Positions 33,253 to 44,913 of a stretch of 64,000 bases of DNA are shown piece after piece. The DNA lies in assembly GCA_002778195.1 (NCBI GenBank), contig PCDI01000002.1:2865234-2929233 (forward strand), in the 5' to 3' direction. A program made the translations under genes and the position numbers. The number at the start of each line of letters is the position of its first letter. Within the stretch, counting starts at the first letter, position 1. The stretch comes from Raffaelea ambrosiae (Eukaryota > Ascomycota > Sordariomycetes > Ophiostomatales > Ophiostomataceae). The notes beneath the pieces are model-generated. The model made no database searches and was not told the origin of the DNA. It saw only the letters and a program-made list of their open reading frames with translations.

Positions 33253-34780
33253 GCCTCCTGATATCAGAGGCCACGGCTCTTAATTGCCACGCTGGCCTGG
33301 GTCTTTTAATCTATTATTTGCAGGCAATGTGTGTATCAGTGAAAGGGAGCGGCCAAGTGCGACCTCAATATAGAGCCTGTGTGGCTCAAGTTTGTTTATC
33401 GGGCTGGGCCGCCAAATCGAGTCGGCTGACAGATATTTTGCTCCGTTTTTGCTCCGTTTCATGTATGGTGCACACACAGATTGAGGAGAAGTGCACACAC
33501 ACACACACACACACTTTCATACCCCGTCCCTTCTATTACTAGATCTGAAGCGTGATTCGACAATGGCTGTGGCTCCATCTCGCTAGGGCTGCGTTATCGA
33601 AGGGCGCTACCCGCTGCCGTTTCGGCGGCGAATCGGCTACAGCACGACAGGCCCGCCCTTGGCATACTGCTCGCAGTCCGTAACCTGAGGGGCTGTTTGT
33701 CTGACAGCAAGGCAGGTCTGTTGTCAGACGTAGGCTGGCGGTCATAGTTATCGCCATGGTGCAGCAATTTGCGGCAGCAGGATGCTGACGCTGCTGGCAT
33801 CCTCACAAAACCGTTGACGCTCTCCGGACGCCCCCCCAAGCGTCTCCCTGTCCCCCCAACCGTTGACTATGGCTTTTTCAGGGACATGACAAAACATTGC
33901 CACCAGCACATTAGTTCGGCAAAAGAGGTCCCGCTTTTTTCTGCTTTTTCAGTTGCTCGTGGACTCCGAGCGCAAATCTCCGAAGCCGATGCAGCAAGAG
34001 AAAACGTGAAAATGAAGGATCACGTGGGCCCAGCTCGTCAAGATTTTCTTGCGCCCGCACCCCTCACGACATAGTGGGCATTACGTCACAGCGAGCAAAG
34101 ATAGAAACGGGCGGTGACCAGAGTTGCAGATGAGGAGAAGAAAGAGGGGAGAAGGGGGATGGAAGAAAGAAAGCGAGAGACATGGTCGGGGGAAGGACCG
34201 ATAATAGAGTTCGGCAGACGGGGAGGAAGGAGTGACCGAGTACAGGGGGAAAAAAAGGAGAGAGACAGACGAAGAGAGAGAGAAAAGCGTCCAATTACGG
34301 GGCAGGCAAACAGAGCGCGTCATAGTTGCAAGAAAAGGAAACGGGTAGGAGCAGACCGGAGCATGGCCTGCAGGCCGTTCCCACAGCGAGCGTCCACTGG
34401 GTGGTTATGGCGGGTTGGGGGGCCCCAACAACAGGCGCAGGGAAGGAGCAGGGCAGCAGCAGAAAATTCAGAAAGGGAAGGCACAGATAAGCCAGCGGCA
34501 GCGGTCCAGCCAATCTGCGTCGGCCAATTCTAAATGCCAATCGCCACATCCAACCCCGCGTTTTTAGTTTTTTTTTTCTGCAGTCATTTTGGCTCGTTTT
34601 TCCTGAGGGTCTCCCAGGACACCACGCCAGTCCAGGTTCCGTCTACCGGAGTGGCCTACACGCTCTCCGATGATCGGCCACAGCTATTTTCTACCTTTGC
34701 AAGTGTGCACAAACGGACTGTCAAGACAAGGAAAAGTACAAAGAGGCAGGGTCGAATTGCGCCTTCTCTGGGTTCGTATT
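33253..34780. other. Gene-poor intergenic region upstream of the isopropylmalate isomerase gene
   Basis: Contains a (CA)n run and an A/G-rich stretch (about 34120-34300). No supportable gene. Confidence 0.6.
33493..33514. repeat. (CA)n dinucleotide microsatellite
   Basis: About eleven CA units, perfect, intergenic. Confidence 0.95.
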
Positions 34781-35297
34781 TACTTTTTTTTTTTTCCCTG
34801 CTGGCTGTGTCTTGCTTCCTGCTTCTCCCCCCCTCTCTCTCTTTTGCTCCTCCTCCTGCCTGTGTATATCTGCTGGCATTCCCACTCTTCTCTTTGCCTC
34901 TTTTTCTTTTGCCTATTTTTTGCCTCCTTTTTGCCTCCTTTCCTGAAGCAGTTAACACCAACTTCCACGTTCAGAAGGCCCAGCACTGAGCAAAAGTATC
35001 CTCCCAGCGGGCTTGACTCAGCTTGTCTTTTGCTTCTCTCTCTCTCTCTCTTTCTCGTTCTCATTTCTCTTCCTTCTCCTTTCTGCCCCTCTCGACCCTC
35101 AACATACCCGAAGCTTTGTTTCTCCAACCCTACTCATTCCTCCTCGAAATCCTCCTTGGTCCCTCCCCTCCCAACCCCAAGGTCCCTTGAAACGCTTACC
35201 GCTTCTCTTCTCCTTCCTCTCATCTCCTCACTTCCTCTCTCTCTTTTTTTTTTCCCACCCTCCTTCTCTCTGGAACACGCTTCGAACCACAGTCATC
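34781..35297 (+). promoter_or_regulatory. Pyrimidine-rich leader/promoter of the isopropylmalate isomerase gene
   Basis: About 500 bases dominated by CT tracts end at the ATG at 35298 (ATCATCATG). This is a typical leader of a strongly expressed fungal gene. No perfect Leu3-type site (CCG-N4-CGG) is found; the nearest match has a 5-base spacer. Confidence 0.5.
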
Positions 35298-38190
35298 ATG
35301 CCGTCTGCTGAGGGCACCCCCCAGACGCTGTACGACAAGGTCCTGGCGGCACACATTGTCGACCAGAAGCTGGATGGCACCATCCTGCTGTATATTGGTG
35401 AGTCACAGCAGCAGCGACACTCTCCGCAGAGGTCGGTAGGGACACTGGGAACACTGTTTACTGACTGCGTTGTCGCGTTTCAGACCGCCATCTGGTGCAC
35501 GAGGTGACGTCGCCTGTAAGTCGAATCAGCTTTTTTGGGTTATTCATGCCCGGGTCCGAAAGCGGCCGACCGCCTCAGGCGCCCGAACTTGCGCCGAACA
35601 GACGCACCTGTACCTGCGTCGGCGCGCTTGTCGGAGAGAGCCAGCCAGCCTGTCACGACCTGCCGATTACCGCGGCCCGTCGCTGTGCTTGTGTTGCATT
35701 CCATCTATCCATATACTGACATTGCTGTCTTTCCCCATTTCTAGCAAGCCTTTGAGGGTCTTAAGAATGCCGGCCGGAAACTGCGGAGACCCGACTGCAC
35801 TCTGGCCACCACTGATCATGTGAGTTTGTCTTTGTTGTCCCTGTTTCTGTACCTGTTTCTGTTTCTGTCCCTGTTCCTGTTCCTGTTCCTGTTCTGGTCA
35901 CTGTGTCACTGTTCCTGTTCTTGCTGCTGTTCCTGCCCTGTTCTTGTTCCTTGCCCATTGCCCTGTCCTAGTTGTCATCACCTGTCAGGACCCACATGCT
36001 CACGTGCCTCCCCAGAACATCCCGACCACCTCCCGGAAAACCCTCAAGGACATTGCCAGCTTCATCCAGGAGGACGACTCGCGCACCCAGTGCGTCACCC
36101 TCGAGGAGAATGTCAAGGACTTCGGCGTCACTTACTTTGGCCTGGGCGACAAGCGCCAGGGCATCGTCCACGTCATCGGCCCCGAGCAGGGCTTCACCCT
36201 GCCGGGCACCACCGTCGTATGCGGCGACAGCCACACGTCCACCCACGGAGCCTTTGGCGCCCTGGCCTTTGGCATCGGCACCAGCGAGGTCGAGCACGTC
36301 ATGGCCACCCAGTGCCTGATCACCAAGCGCAGCAAGAACATGCGCGTCCAGGTCGACGGCGAGCTGGCCCCGGGCGTCAGCTCCAAGGACGTCGTGCTGC
36401 ATGTCATCGGCCTGATCGGCACGGCCGGCGGCACCGGTGCCGTGATCGAGTTCTGTGGCTCTGTCATCCGCAGCCTGAGCATGGAGGCCCGCATGTCCAT
36501 CTGCAACATGTCCATCGAGGGCGGCGCCCGTGCCGGCATGGTCGCGCCCGACGAGATCACCTTTGAGTATCTCAAGGGCCGCCCGCTGGCCCCCAAGTAC
36601 GGCTCCGACGAGTGGAAGCGCGCTGTGGCCTACTGGAAGAGCCTGCAGTCCGACGCCAAGGCCACGTACGACATTGACGTCTTCATTGACGGCAAGGACA
36701 TTGTGCCCACCGTGACCTGGGGCACCAGCCCGGAAGACGTCGTGCCCATCACCGGCGTTGTGCCGAGCCCGGACGACTTCGAGTCCGAGACTAAGAAGGC
36801 TGCCGTCCGCCGGAAACTCGAGTACATGGGCCTGACAGCCGGCACGCCCCTGGAGGAGGTGACCATCGACAAGGTCTTCATCGGCTCCTGCACGAACTCC
36901 CGCATCGAGGATCTGCGTGCCGCTGCCAATGTCGTCAAGGGCAAGACGATTGCTCCCAACGTGAAGCGTGCCATGGTCGTCCCCGGCTCGGGCCTGGTCA
37001 AGAGACAGGCCGAGGAGGAGGGCCTGGACCGCATCTTCGCCGAAGCGGGCTTCGAGTGGCGGGAGGCTGGCTGCAGCATGTGCCTGGGCATGAACCCAGA
37101 CATTCTGTCGCCCCTGGAGCGCTGCGCCAGCACCAGCAACCGCAACTTTGAGGGCCGCCAAGGCGCCCAAGGCCGCACCCACCTGGTCAGCCCTGTCATG
37201 GCGGCCGCCGCCGGCATTGTCGGCAAGCTGACCGATGTGCGGAAACTGACTGCCTACACGGAGAGCCCTCACGTCGGCGCTTTCCAGGCCCGCCCCGACC
37301 CGGTTGTGGAGGCGGAGACAACGACGACGACGACCAACGGCAACGGCAAGGCGCACGTCGATGAGCGCGTGATCGAAGACGACGTGGAGAAGGAGATCAT
37401 TGGCGACCAGCCCGAGGACACCAACTCGCCACACACCAACACGTCCGTTGCCGGCCACGGCGCCGTCGGCGGCCTGCCGTCCTTTGTTGTCCACAAGGGC
37501 ATCGCGGCGGTGATGGACCGCACCAATGTCGACACCGACGCCATCATCCCCAAGCAGTTCTTGAAGACGATCAAGCGCACGGGTCTGGGCAAGGCTCTGT
37601 TCAACGACTGGCGCTACCTGCCTGACGGCAGCGACAACCCGGACTTTGAGCTCAACAAAGAGCCGAACCGGAAAGCCAAGATCCTGGTCGTGACCGGCCC
37701 CAACTTTGGCTGCGGCAGCTCTCGCGAGCACGCCCCGTGGGCCCTGAACGACTTTGGCATTCGCTGCGTCATTGCTCCGTCGTTTGCCGACATCTTCTTC
37801 AACAACTCGTTCAAGAACGGCATGCTGATGATCCCCATCACCAACAAGGCCGACCTGGAGGCTGTTGCCAACGAGGGTCGGACCGGCCGCGAGATCGAGA
37901 TCGACCTGCCCAACCAGCTCATCAAGACTGCCGACGGCAAGACCATCTGCCCCTTTGAGGTGGAGGAGTTCCGCAAGCACTGTCTGATCAACGGCCTGGA
38001 CGACATTGGCCTGACCATGCAGCTGGAGGACAAGATCTCGGCGTTCGAGAAGAAGATGACCCGCGATACTCCCTGGCTGGACGGCAAGGCCTACCTGAAG
38101 CGTGGCAAGGGCGGCCAGCTGGCGGCGAAGGCGGTGCCTGTCCCCAAGACAAACCGCGGCGAGACTCTGAAAGAGCCTCTGGAGTGGTGA
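35298..38190 (+). CDS. LEU1: 3-Isopropylmalate dehydratase (alpha-isopropylmalate isomerase), 793 aa
   Basis: Second step of leucine synthesis: isomerises 2-isopropylmalate to 3-isopropylmalate. Exons are 35298-35397, 35484-35515, 35745-35819 and 36016-38190. This is the fungal single-chain fusion of bacterial LeuC and LeuD. The large aconitase-type part (residues ~1-465) holds the 4Fe-4S ligands C361 (GSCTNSR), C422 and C425 (AGCSMCLGMNPD), with the same 3-residue spacing as E. coli LeuC. It also has CGDSHTSTHGAFGALAFGIG. A low-complexity Thr/Asp-rich linker (~467-510) joins it to the swivel domain (~520-750), with DAIIPKQFLKTIKRTGLGKALF and FGCGSSREHAPWAL. Three 5' introns lie within the first 70 codons. 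Intron 3 carries a CTGTTC-type hexamer repeat. Confidence 0.98.
35830..35900. repeat. CTGTTC/CTGTTT hexamer repeat in LEU1 intron 3
   Basis: About ten imperfect hexamers (CTGTTT, CTGTTC, CTGTCC) fill the first half of the intron. Confidence 0.85.
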
Positions 38191-39103
38191 TGAGCTGATG
38201 ACCTCTCCCTCTTTTAATCCTTTCTCTATCTCACGACTGTCTCGGACTTCTCCTGTTCTGAATTCTTCTGGAATTCTTCTATTCACACAATGCACGATGC
38301 ATCTACGTATGCGTTTGATTGATTCCCTGTTTCTTCAAATATTCTCGCTTAGTCTGCCGTTCCTCATTCATGCCATGTGGTGTTTGTGGTGTTACAGAGA
38401 GGAGAGCCGATGGATGAAAAGAAAGTGTTTCGCGTTTCTCCTTCTCTCTCCTCTCGCCGGAAAACAAAAAAGGGTGTTGCACGTTCCGTTGCCATGCATA
38501 CCAGAGCAAAAGGAAAAGAAAAAAAAAGAAATCAAAAAAGTTCACAGCACTGTCTTTGCCCGTCCTTCGTGCTACACCCGATTTTCCGCGTTTTTTTTTC
38601 TTCTTCTATTTCGTCCAAAACTGGACTGCATATGAAAATTTCCGATTTATGTTTACGAAAAAAAAAGGCAGGGAGTCCAAAATTTCTCTAAAAGCAAAAA
38701 AGAAGGGTGGCCAAATGCTAGCTAATTCACTGTTTTCTGTTTTCTTTTTTCTTTTTCCCAATCAAGCACAAGCCACAGAACCGGGCAGCTGTTATTGCCT
38801 GTTAGCTATATTTTTGGCTGTCCAAACGAGTGACGTCCATGTGCAGGCCTGGGCTCTGCCTCTGTCCCGACTTTCATTGTGCTCTGGTTTTGTGTGTGTC
38901 CAGGGGGTTGGGTTGGTCGCAAGGCTCTGCGGCACAGCAGATTTCAGCCGTCAACCCACTGCCAATTTGCCATATACCGAGCTACTTAGTCACTCGTAGG
39001 CGGTCACCCCACGATTTTCTCCATTTGACTAGTTCCTCTCGAGATAGCAGCAGCAGGCCCAATATCGCCCGACGACGTCCTTCACAACATGACCAATTGA
39101 AAG
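38191..39103. other. Intergenic between LEU1 and the JmjC gene
   Basis: Holds the LEU1 3' UTR (T-rich and A-rich tracts) and the promoter of the JmjC gene. No other feature. Confidence 0.65.
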
Positions 39104-40849
39104 ATGGGCAGCCATGAGCACGCCGACAATCTGACACTGTTATGTACGGAAGCAGCCCGCCAGATCGTGTCCGAGTGCGGCAGCAGCGCAGAGGGCGATG
39201 CGAGAGCAGCGCACCCCCAGCTGCCTGGCCTGCACGGCTGCGGCACGCCGTTTGTGCGTCTTCTCGGACGCCAGGCCGCCCTGGTCCTGGCGTGTCTGGA
39301 GAGTGGTGGCATCGTCCAGACGATCCCCGGCAAGGTAGACCGCCGCCTGACCGACCTGATCGAGATCGCCCACGCGCGCTTCTATGCCTTTGTGCCGGAC
39401 CAGGTGCCCGTCTGCTGGCGGCAGCTGTACACCGACGCGAGCATCCTGCAGTTTGCCCAGCGGTGGCTCAGACGCGCGGCGGACCACCAGGCAAACGAGC
39501 GCCTCTCCGAGCGTCTCTCCGACCTGGACAGCTGGGACGACTGGGACGATCTGGGCGGCGCACTCATCCGTCCCCTGGACATGGCCCTGATTCTGGCAGG
39601 CGGCGCCGGGCCAGCCCATCGCGGCCGCGCATGGATCCACGCGGCTCTCGACGAGCTGCATGCTCTCTGGGACGAGACAGAAGCCGAGAAAGAGGAGTCT
39701 GGTCGAGAGGAGTCCAAAGAGGAGGAGGACACCGAACACCAGCCAAGGAAACGCCGGCGAACCGATGGCGAGCAAGGTTCGCCGGCAGGGCCACCGTGCC
39801 ATGACTGGTCAACAAGCCCAACCTTTGACGATTGGGAGGCAGCCAAACCCCCAAAGACCAGCAGCAGCAGCAGCAGCAGCGCAGACGTTTCTTCTTCGTC
39901 GCCCTTTGCTCCTCCTGTCCGCCACCCCGTCCCACGGTCCGGGCCTCTCGGTCTCGAGGGCTTCCAGGCCTACCTGGACCAGCAGCGCAAAAGCTCCTCG
40001 CCCGACGGCCCCCAGCCGCTCGTCCTCACAGGCATGACCGACCACTGGCCTGCCCGCCAACGGTCTTCGTCTGCCTCCCACACTGGCCATCCCTGGTCCG
40101 TGCCGGCGTACCTCCGCTGGCGCACAATCGGCGGCCGGCGACTGGTGCCGGTCGAGCTGGGCCGGAGCTACGTCGACGACGGCTGGACGCAGGCGGTGGT
40201 GCCGTTTGCCGACGTGCTGGACGAGCTCCTGGGGAGAAAGAAGAAAACAAGGAGGGCGTCCGCCCCCGGGCGAGACGACGATGGCCCCATGTATCTGGCC
40301 CAGCACGCCCTCTTCTCGCAGATGCCTCGGCTGCGGGAGGACATCCTCATCCCGGACGCGTGCTATACAATTACTGGCGGCGGCGGCGGCGGTGATGTTT
40401 CGGACGAAGAGGAGGACGACAACAACGACGACGTCCTCATCAATGCCTGGCTCGGCCCGCCGGGCACCATCACGCCGCTGCACACGGACCCGCACCACAA
40501 CCTGCTGGCCCAGGTGGTGGGGCGCAAGTACGTGCGGCTGTACGCGCCGGCGCAGACGGCCGCGCTGCGGCCGCGCGGAACAGAGGCGGGCGGGATCGAC
40601 ATGGGCAACACGAGCACGCTGGACGTCGGTGTGGCCGAGGGGTGGGACCGCACGCGGTCTGGCAATGGTGGCGACGACGACATCGACGCCGCCACTGACG
40701 AGCGCAGCGAGGAAACCAACCAGTTTCGGCAGATTCCCTATGTGGACTGCATCTTGGAGCCGGGGGATACGCTGTACATTCCGCAGGGGTGGTGGCACTA
40801 CGTCCGGGGGCTGACTGTGAGCTTCAGCGTGAGTTTCTGGTGGAACTGA
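39104..40849 (+). CDS. JmjC domain oxygenase, JMJD5/KDM8-like, 581 aa, intronless
   Basis: An Fe(II)/2-oxoglutarate-dependent hydroxylase or demethylase. Residues ~1-190 are a helical N-terminal domain like that of JMJD5. A disordered acidic and Ser-rich linker follows (with a CAG-encoded poly-Ser). The JmjC cupin lies at ~265-581. Iron ligands are H460 and D462 (TPLHTDPHHN) and H565 (GWWHYVRGL). Other family signs are PLVLTGMTDHWPA, the cosubstrate-region tyrosine in MYLAQHALFSQMP, NAWLGPPGTITPLH, GRKYVRLYAP and LEPGDTLYIPQGWWHYV. All catalytic residues are intact. Insertions in the cupin (Gly/Asp-rich near 425-440) are unusual but lie in a loop. The substrate is unknown; human JMJD5 hydroxylates arginine and has been linked to histones. 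Confidence 0.9.
   Translation: MGSHEHADNLTLLCTEAARQIVSECGSSAEGDARAAHPQLPGLHGCGTPFVRLLGRQAALVLACLESGGIVQTIPGKVDRRLTDLIEIAHARFYAFVPDQVPVCWRQLYTDASILQFAQRWLRRAADHQANERLSERLSDLDSWDDWDDLGGALIRPLDMALILAGGAGPAHRGRAWIHAALDELHALWDETEAEKEESGREESKEEEDTEHQPRKRRRTDGEQGSPAGPPCHDWSTSPTFDDWEAAKPPKTSSSSSSSADVSSSSPFAPPVRHPVPRSGPLGLEGFQAYLDQQRKSSSPDGPQPLVLTGMTDHWPARQRSSSASHTGHPWSVPAYLRWRTIGGRRLVPVELGRSYVDDGWTQAVVPFADVLDELLGRKKKTRRASAPGRDDDGPMYLAQHALFSQMPRLREDILIPDACYTITGGGGGGDVSDEEEDDNNDDVLINAWLGPPGTITPLHTDPHHNLLAQVVGRKYVRLYAPAQTAALRPRGTEAGGIDMGNTSTLDVGVAEGWDRTRSGNGGDDDIDAATDERSEETNQFRQIPYVDCILEPGDTLYIPQGWWHYVRGLTVSFSVSFWWN
39859..39880 (+). repeat. (CAG)n encoding poly-Ser in the JmjC gene linker
   Basis: Seven CAG units read in the AGC frame and give a serine run between the N-terminal and JmjC domains. 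Confidence 0.9.
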
Positions 40850-41529
40850 TGGCTGTTTGTATGATATGGGGAGGCCAGACGGTTTTTTTAGTGTTTTTTG
40901 GGGGGTCTTTTTTTTTTTTTTTTTTCTTTTTCTTCTTTTTTTCTTCTTTTTCGCTGGCGCTCATGTAGAGATCACGTCATCAAGCTTGCATTGGCTATGT
41001 ATGGTATCGTTTTGTATTCAAAAAGTTGTGTCCACCATGTCGTGGCCCAGAAGAGACCTCGCGTGTGTCCTTCATCTGACAATGTCTGCCTCTTGCCTCC
41101 CCTTTGAGAACGTCGCGACCACTGCCGGAGCACTATGTAAGCGGCGAGAGCGTAGATACACGCCGATCGACCTTGGTACGACCACCACGTACTAGTTGCC
41201 TGTGTCTGTATGCAGGCTTCGGCGCAGGCATGAGGCACGGTGGGCACCGTGGTCGGCTCTGGCTCCCCTGGGCTCCGCACTCAGAGCGAGCCATGGGAAA
41301 ACCACGACACGGCTCTTGGCATAGCCACAAGATACGTATACATATGACGTAGTTGTGGCGGGGAGCTGGAATCCGGCAGCTGGAATCTGGAAGCTGGCTG
41401 TGTTTCGTCCAGGACAGGGACGCCCTTTCTTGGGTGTCCCCTCCCAACGAAGAGCATGCATGGCTTTCCTGAATTTGTTGCGCTGGACCACTGGATCAGA
41501 GCACTGATCATGTCCACCAGCCGCAGCTT
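40850..41529. other. Intergenic between convergent JmjC and methyltransferase genes
   Basis: 680 bases with a long T run near 40908-40926. It holds both 3' ends and no gene. Confidence 0.7.
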
Positions 41530-42952
41530 TCAACCAGCAGTTCCTCCCGGCTTCTGGGCCCAGACGAAATGCAGAGGAAGGTATGCGTGGACACGCTTGT
41601 TGCAGGTTGCGGCGCGCACTTCGGCAAAGAGCTGGTCGAGCTCCTCGGGCGTCAAGCCGGTGGTGCCGTTGGCAAAGGGCTTGGCTCGCAAGCTCGGCAG
41701 GAACTCGTTGATGACCTCGCGGTAGAGGAAGGCGTGGTGCATCCGCTTCTTCTCTTTGGGCCAGAAGCCGATCGGCACGTGGTAGATCTTGCGCTGGATG
41801 TTGGTGAAGCCGATGCGTTCCAGCTCCGCGGGCAGACGCTCGGCCACGTAGATGTCCCACTCGTACTTGTGCTTGCACACGTCGCCTACCAGGCGGAAGA
41901 AGCGCTTCATCGCGTAGTCCTCCGGCATGGTGTCGTCGTTGCAGCTGGGACGCGGGCAGAGCTCCTGGAACTCGATCCAGCCACCGGGCTTCAAGTTTCT
42001 GCAGACGCCCGGCCAAGGCTCCCATATTAGCCCTCCTGCCCATCTCCTTGTCTTCCCGTTTCGTTGATCGGAAAATGCATCCCCGGACATGTGTCCCCGG
42101 AGGTGGATCCCCGGAGATGGATCCCCGGCGATGCGATGGGTTCTTCACTCACTCAAAGGCAAACCGTGCCACACGGAGTGGGTTCTTCAGGACGACGGCA
42201 ACAAAGCGGAAGTGGACGTAGTCGAGGCCGCTGCCGTGGATCCATTCGTCTTCGACGTCTTCGACGACAAACTCGACGTTGGGCGGAACCCAGACGGACT
42301 GCATCGGCGAGAGGTCGAGGCCGGTGACCTTGGCGCTCGGGAATCTGTCGCCCACTGCGTGTATGTTTAGAATGCTGGCCGTCTCGCTCTTGTCTTCTGC
42401 TGCAACTTCTTCTTCTTTCTCGTGGCATCTTTGCCTGTCCTGTTGTCCGCCCGCTTCTGTCTTTTGCCACGCTCCGGTTTACATACTTTCAATGGCCCAG
42501 TCGCCATAGCCAGTGCCAACATCAACGATGTGGTGTGGGTTCGCCCCTATGGGGGCAAGATGGAGCTTGCCGCCCAGGATATCCTGGATGAGGGCATGGC
42601 GGACGCTCTCGCGGCCGATTTCTCGATCGTCGTTGGGAAAGGGATAGCGGCCTTGCTTGTACGAGTGGTACCGGCTGGACGGTTATGAGCTGCGTTAGTA
42701 GTGTCCCTGTGTTGGACCAGCCAATAATAGTTGCCAAGAAGCACAACGACTAGGTAGGCGGAACAACGGCCGCGAGACTCACCGGCCGTTCTCGAATACA
42801 TGGGCGTAGACGCTCGACGTAAGGGACCCGACTACAGACTCGTTGTTGATGGTCGGATCATAATCAGAGGTGACAGCGAAATCCTGCGCATGAATCGAAA
42901 CATCCTCCGAGGCAGGCTCTATGAAATCAGACGAATCATCGGGGTCGGCCAT
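41530..42952 (-). CDS. LaeA-like SAM-dependent methyltransferase, 342 aa, four exons
   Basis: Exons 42952-42783, 42674-42487, 42354-42153 and 41998-41530 join in frame to 342 codons. Family features in order: an acidic N-terminus, ENGRRYHSYKQGRYPFPND (residues ~54-72), the SAM-binding glycine motif VDVGTGYGDWAIEM (~107-119), AKVTGLDLSPMQSVWVPPNVEF, FRFVAVVLKNP, and LKPGGWIEFQEL. The C-terminal half carries MHHAFLYREVINEFLPSL and the conserved CNKRVHAYLPLHFVWAQKP. LaeA is a nuclear regulator of secondary metabolism, but filamentous fungi carry many paralogues of this TAM-type group. I see no biosynthetic cluster nearby, so I call it LaeA-like and not LaeA. The intron before exon 4 contains CCCCGG-based repeats. 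Confidence 0.9.
42080..42134. repeat. Imperfect GATCCCCGGAGATG repeat in an intron
   Basis: Four degenerate ~13-14-bp units around a CCCCGG core lie within the last intron of the methyltransferase gene. Confidence 0.75.
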
Positions 42953-43771
42953 GACTTCTGGAGAACGTCTGGGGGGGTGGATTGGCTGCAGATGGTGAAG
43001 AAGGGAGGGATGGCAAAGAAAAAGAAACAACCGGAAAACCAGGGGGACGAAGAAGAGAAAGAGACGGTAAGGGGAGGGGAAGCAAATGCCGTGTGTACTT
43101 ATTATACTCAGGAAGACCCGAAGAAAAGGGACAGAGTCTACTCGTAGGGAAGACAGCCCAGAAGAGACAGGCCAGCGGTGCGGTGGGAATTCTTCGTCTA
43201 GCTCGCCCGTTGTGGTATCTTTCCTGGGTCCGTCTCCGCTGCACGGGGGGGAGAAAAGAGAAAAAGAAAAGAGAAAAGCGGAAAAATAAAGCCACTGCCT
43301 TATGTTTGCGGCGGTCCTGTCCGCCCCTTCCCCACTGTTCAACCCTCTGGTTGGAAGGACGTCGTGGAGAGCAAAGACGCAGATGTGCTGCCCCTCAGGT
43401 CTTTCTTGTCATTTATATATGGTATGATGTGAGAGCCTGTGCGAGCCTGTGCGAGCCTGGGTAAGACCTGGGTGGTGTGGGCGGCACGGGAGAACAAGCG
43501 GGAGCAACGAAACGAAACACAAAATGCCAGACGGGACGACGGCACGCGCTGTACAGCTCCAAACAGGAAATGCCGGTCAGACGAAGACCATGGGTTCATG
43601 CGGCAACAAAACCGAGTGGATGGGACAAGAAAAAAGAAAAGAAAAAAAAAACAGCTGAGCAGGCAAGCAGACAACCAGCTAAATAGACAAACGGCCAAGC
43701 ACAGAACGAAAGAACGGCTTTTCTTTGGCCCATAGGACAGCATTCGTATCCAGGCACGGCTCGTTTGGGGG

Positions 43772-43846
43772 NNNNNNNNNNNNNNNNNNNNNNNNNNNNN
43801 NNNNNNNNNNNNNNNNNNNNNNNNNNNNNNNNNNNNNNNNNNNNNN
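43772..43846. other. Assembly gap (75 N)
   Basis: A run of 75 undetermined bases, flanked by G5 on the left and G4 on the right. A failed G-rich homopolymer is the likely cause. Confidence 0.99.
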
Positions 43847-44897
43847 GGGGCGGCAGGAGGGGGACCCGACGGTGTGGGAACTTTTAAGTGAGGAAAGAAC
43901 AAGGGTCCACTCGAAGGCAAGAGGCCCGACACTCGAGCACAGAGCCAACGAAACACCGAAGCGACAGCAAGAGAAGGCGGGCGAAGGAGCCAAGAGTCGA
44001 AAAAAGGGAAACCGAAAAACGAGACAAGGAAATGAAGAAGGAAAACGGCAGGAGACTCGACAAGGTGGTGACAGAGTGCCGGTGCTGGAGATCCACCTTT
44101 TTCTGGAAGTGCAGTGGTTCAATGGTGTGGAGAGAGCGACACTGCACGATAGACAGCTATGGTGCCATGGCGTGCAGGACGGGGCACAAATCCCAGGCAG
44201 GCCGTCCACAGAAATGAGCCCACGCACATCCTAATACCATGCTAAGAAGACCATGGAACGGACCCTCTCTCTCTCTCGCATGTGTCGGGCATAGCGGAAA
44301 CAAAAAGCCGCGGCGGGTGGGTGTGCAGCTGGAGTCGTAGCGAGGTGCGTTGCGTGGTCAAAAGAAGGGCGCAATGCTCACGAGATGGCCTCGAAATACA
44401 GGAAGCAAGAGATAGAACTAGTACCAGCCTGTCGGTACTTTGATTTGGGTTGGGGGCAGAATTCCAGGAAAGAACAGACGGGCTTTTTTTTAAAAAAAAA
44501 AAAAGTCGGGCTTATCCAGAGCGGCGGGAAGAACCCCGGGGGTCGCTCTTTCCCTTTGGGAGAAAAGACGAGATGGAGGCCAGCTAATAAGAAAACCGCA
44601 GGGGCGATGTGGATGGGCAACCCCAGCAAAGAGGGGTAAAAGACTAGGCAAAAAACACCAAAAAAAATAAAAAATTAACCACCACAGGCGACACAGGCAA
44701 CCGACAGCTGGGACCCGACAGGCCGGGCTGCATTTCTTCTTTTGGGGGCTAAATGTGGCTGGCCTTGCCCACCCTTCCCCAAACCCCGTCCGTTGTTGTC
44801 CCTCCCAGACAGGAAAGAACGTCCCGAAACAGCGGTAACCGGTCGCACAGATTATTCAGATAGCCAGAGATTCAGATAGGCGAAGGCCTCGAAGACC

Positions 44898-44913
44898 TAC
44901 ATAGTACTATGTA
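44898..44913. repeat. 16-bp perfect palindrome TACATAGTACTATGTA (copy 2)
   Basis: Identical to the copy at 19977-19992. Here it runs on into CGAGT. Confidence 0.95.

Noticed and set aside
34667..34677. Possible Leu3-type site upstream of LEU1 (CCG, spacer, CGG)
   Set aside because: The spacer is five bases; Leu3 sites have four. A single imperfect match is not evidence.
35968..38295. 775-codon antisense open frame over LEU1
   Set aside because: Same cause: third-position GC bias suppresses antisense stops. The translation resembles no protein family.
39809..40798. 329-codon antisense open frame over the JmjC gene
   Set aside because: Shadow frame; the JmjC frame has all catalytic residues.
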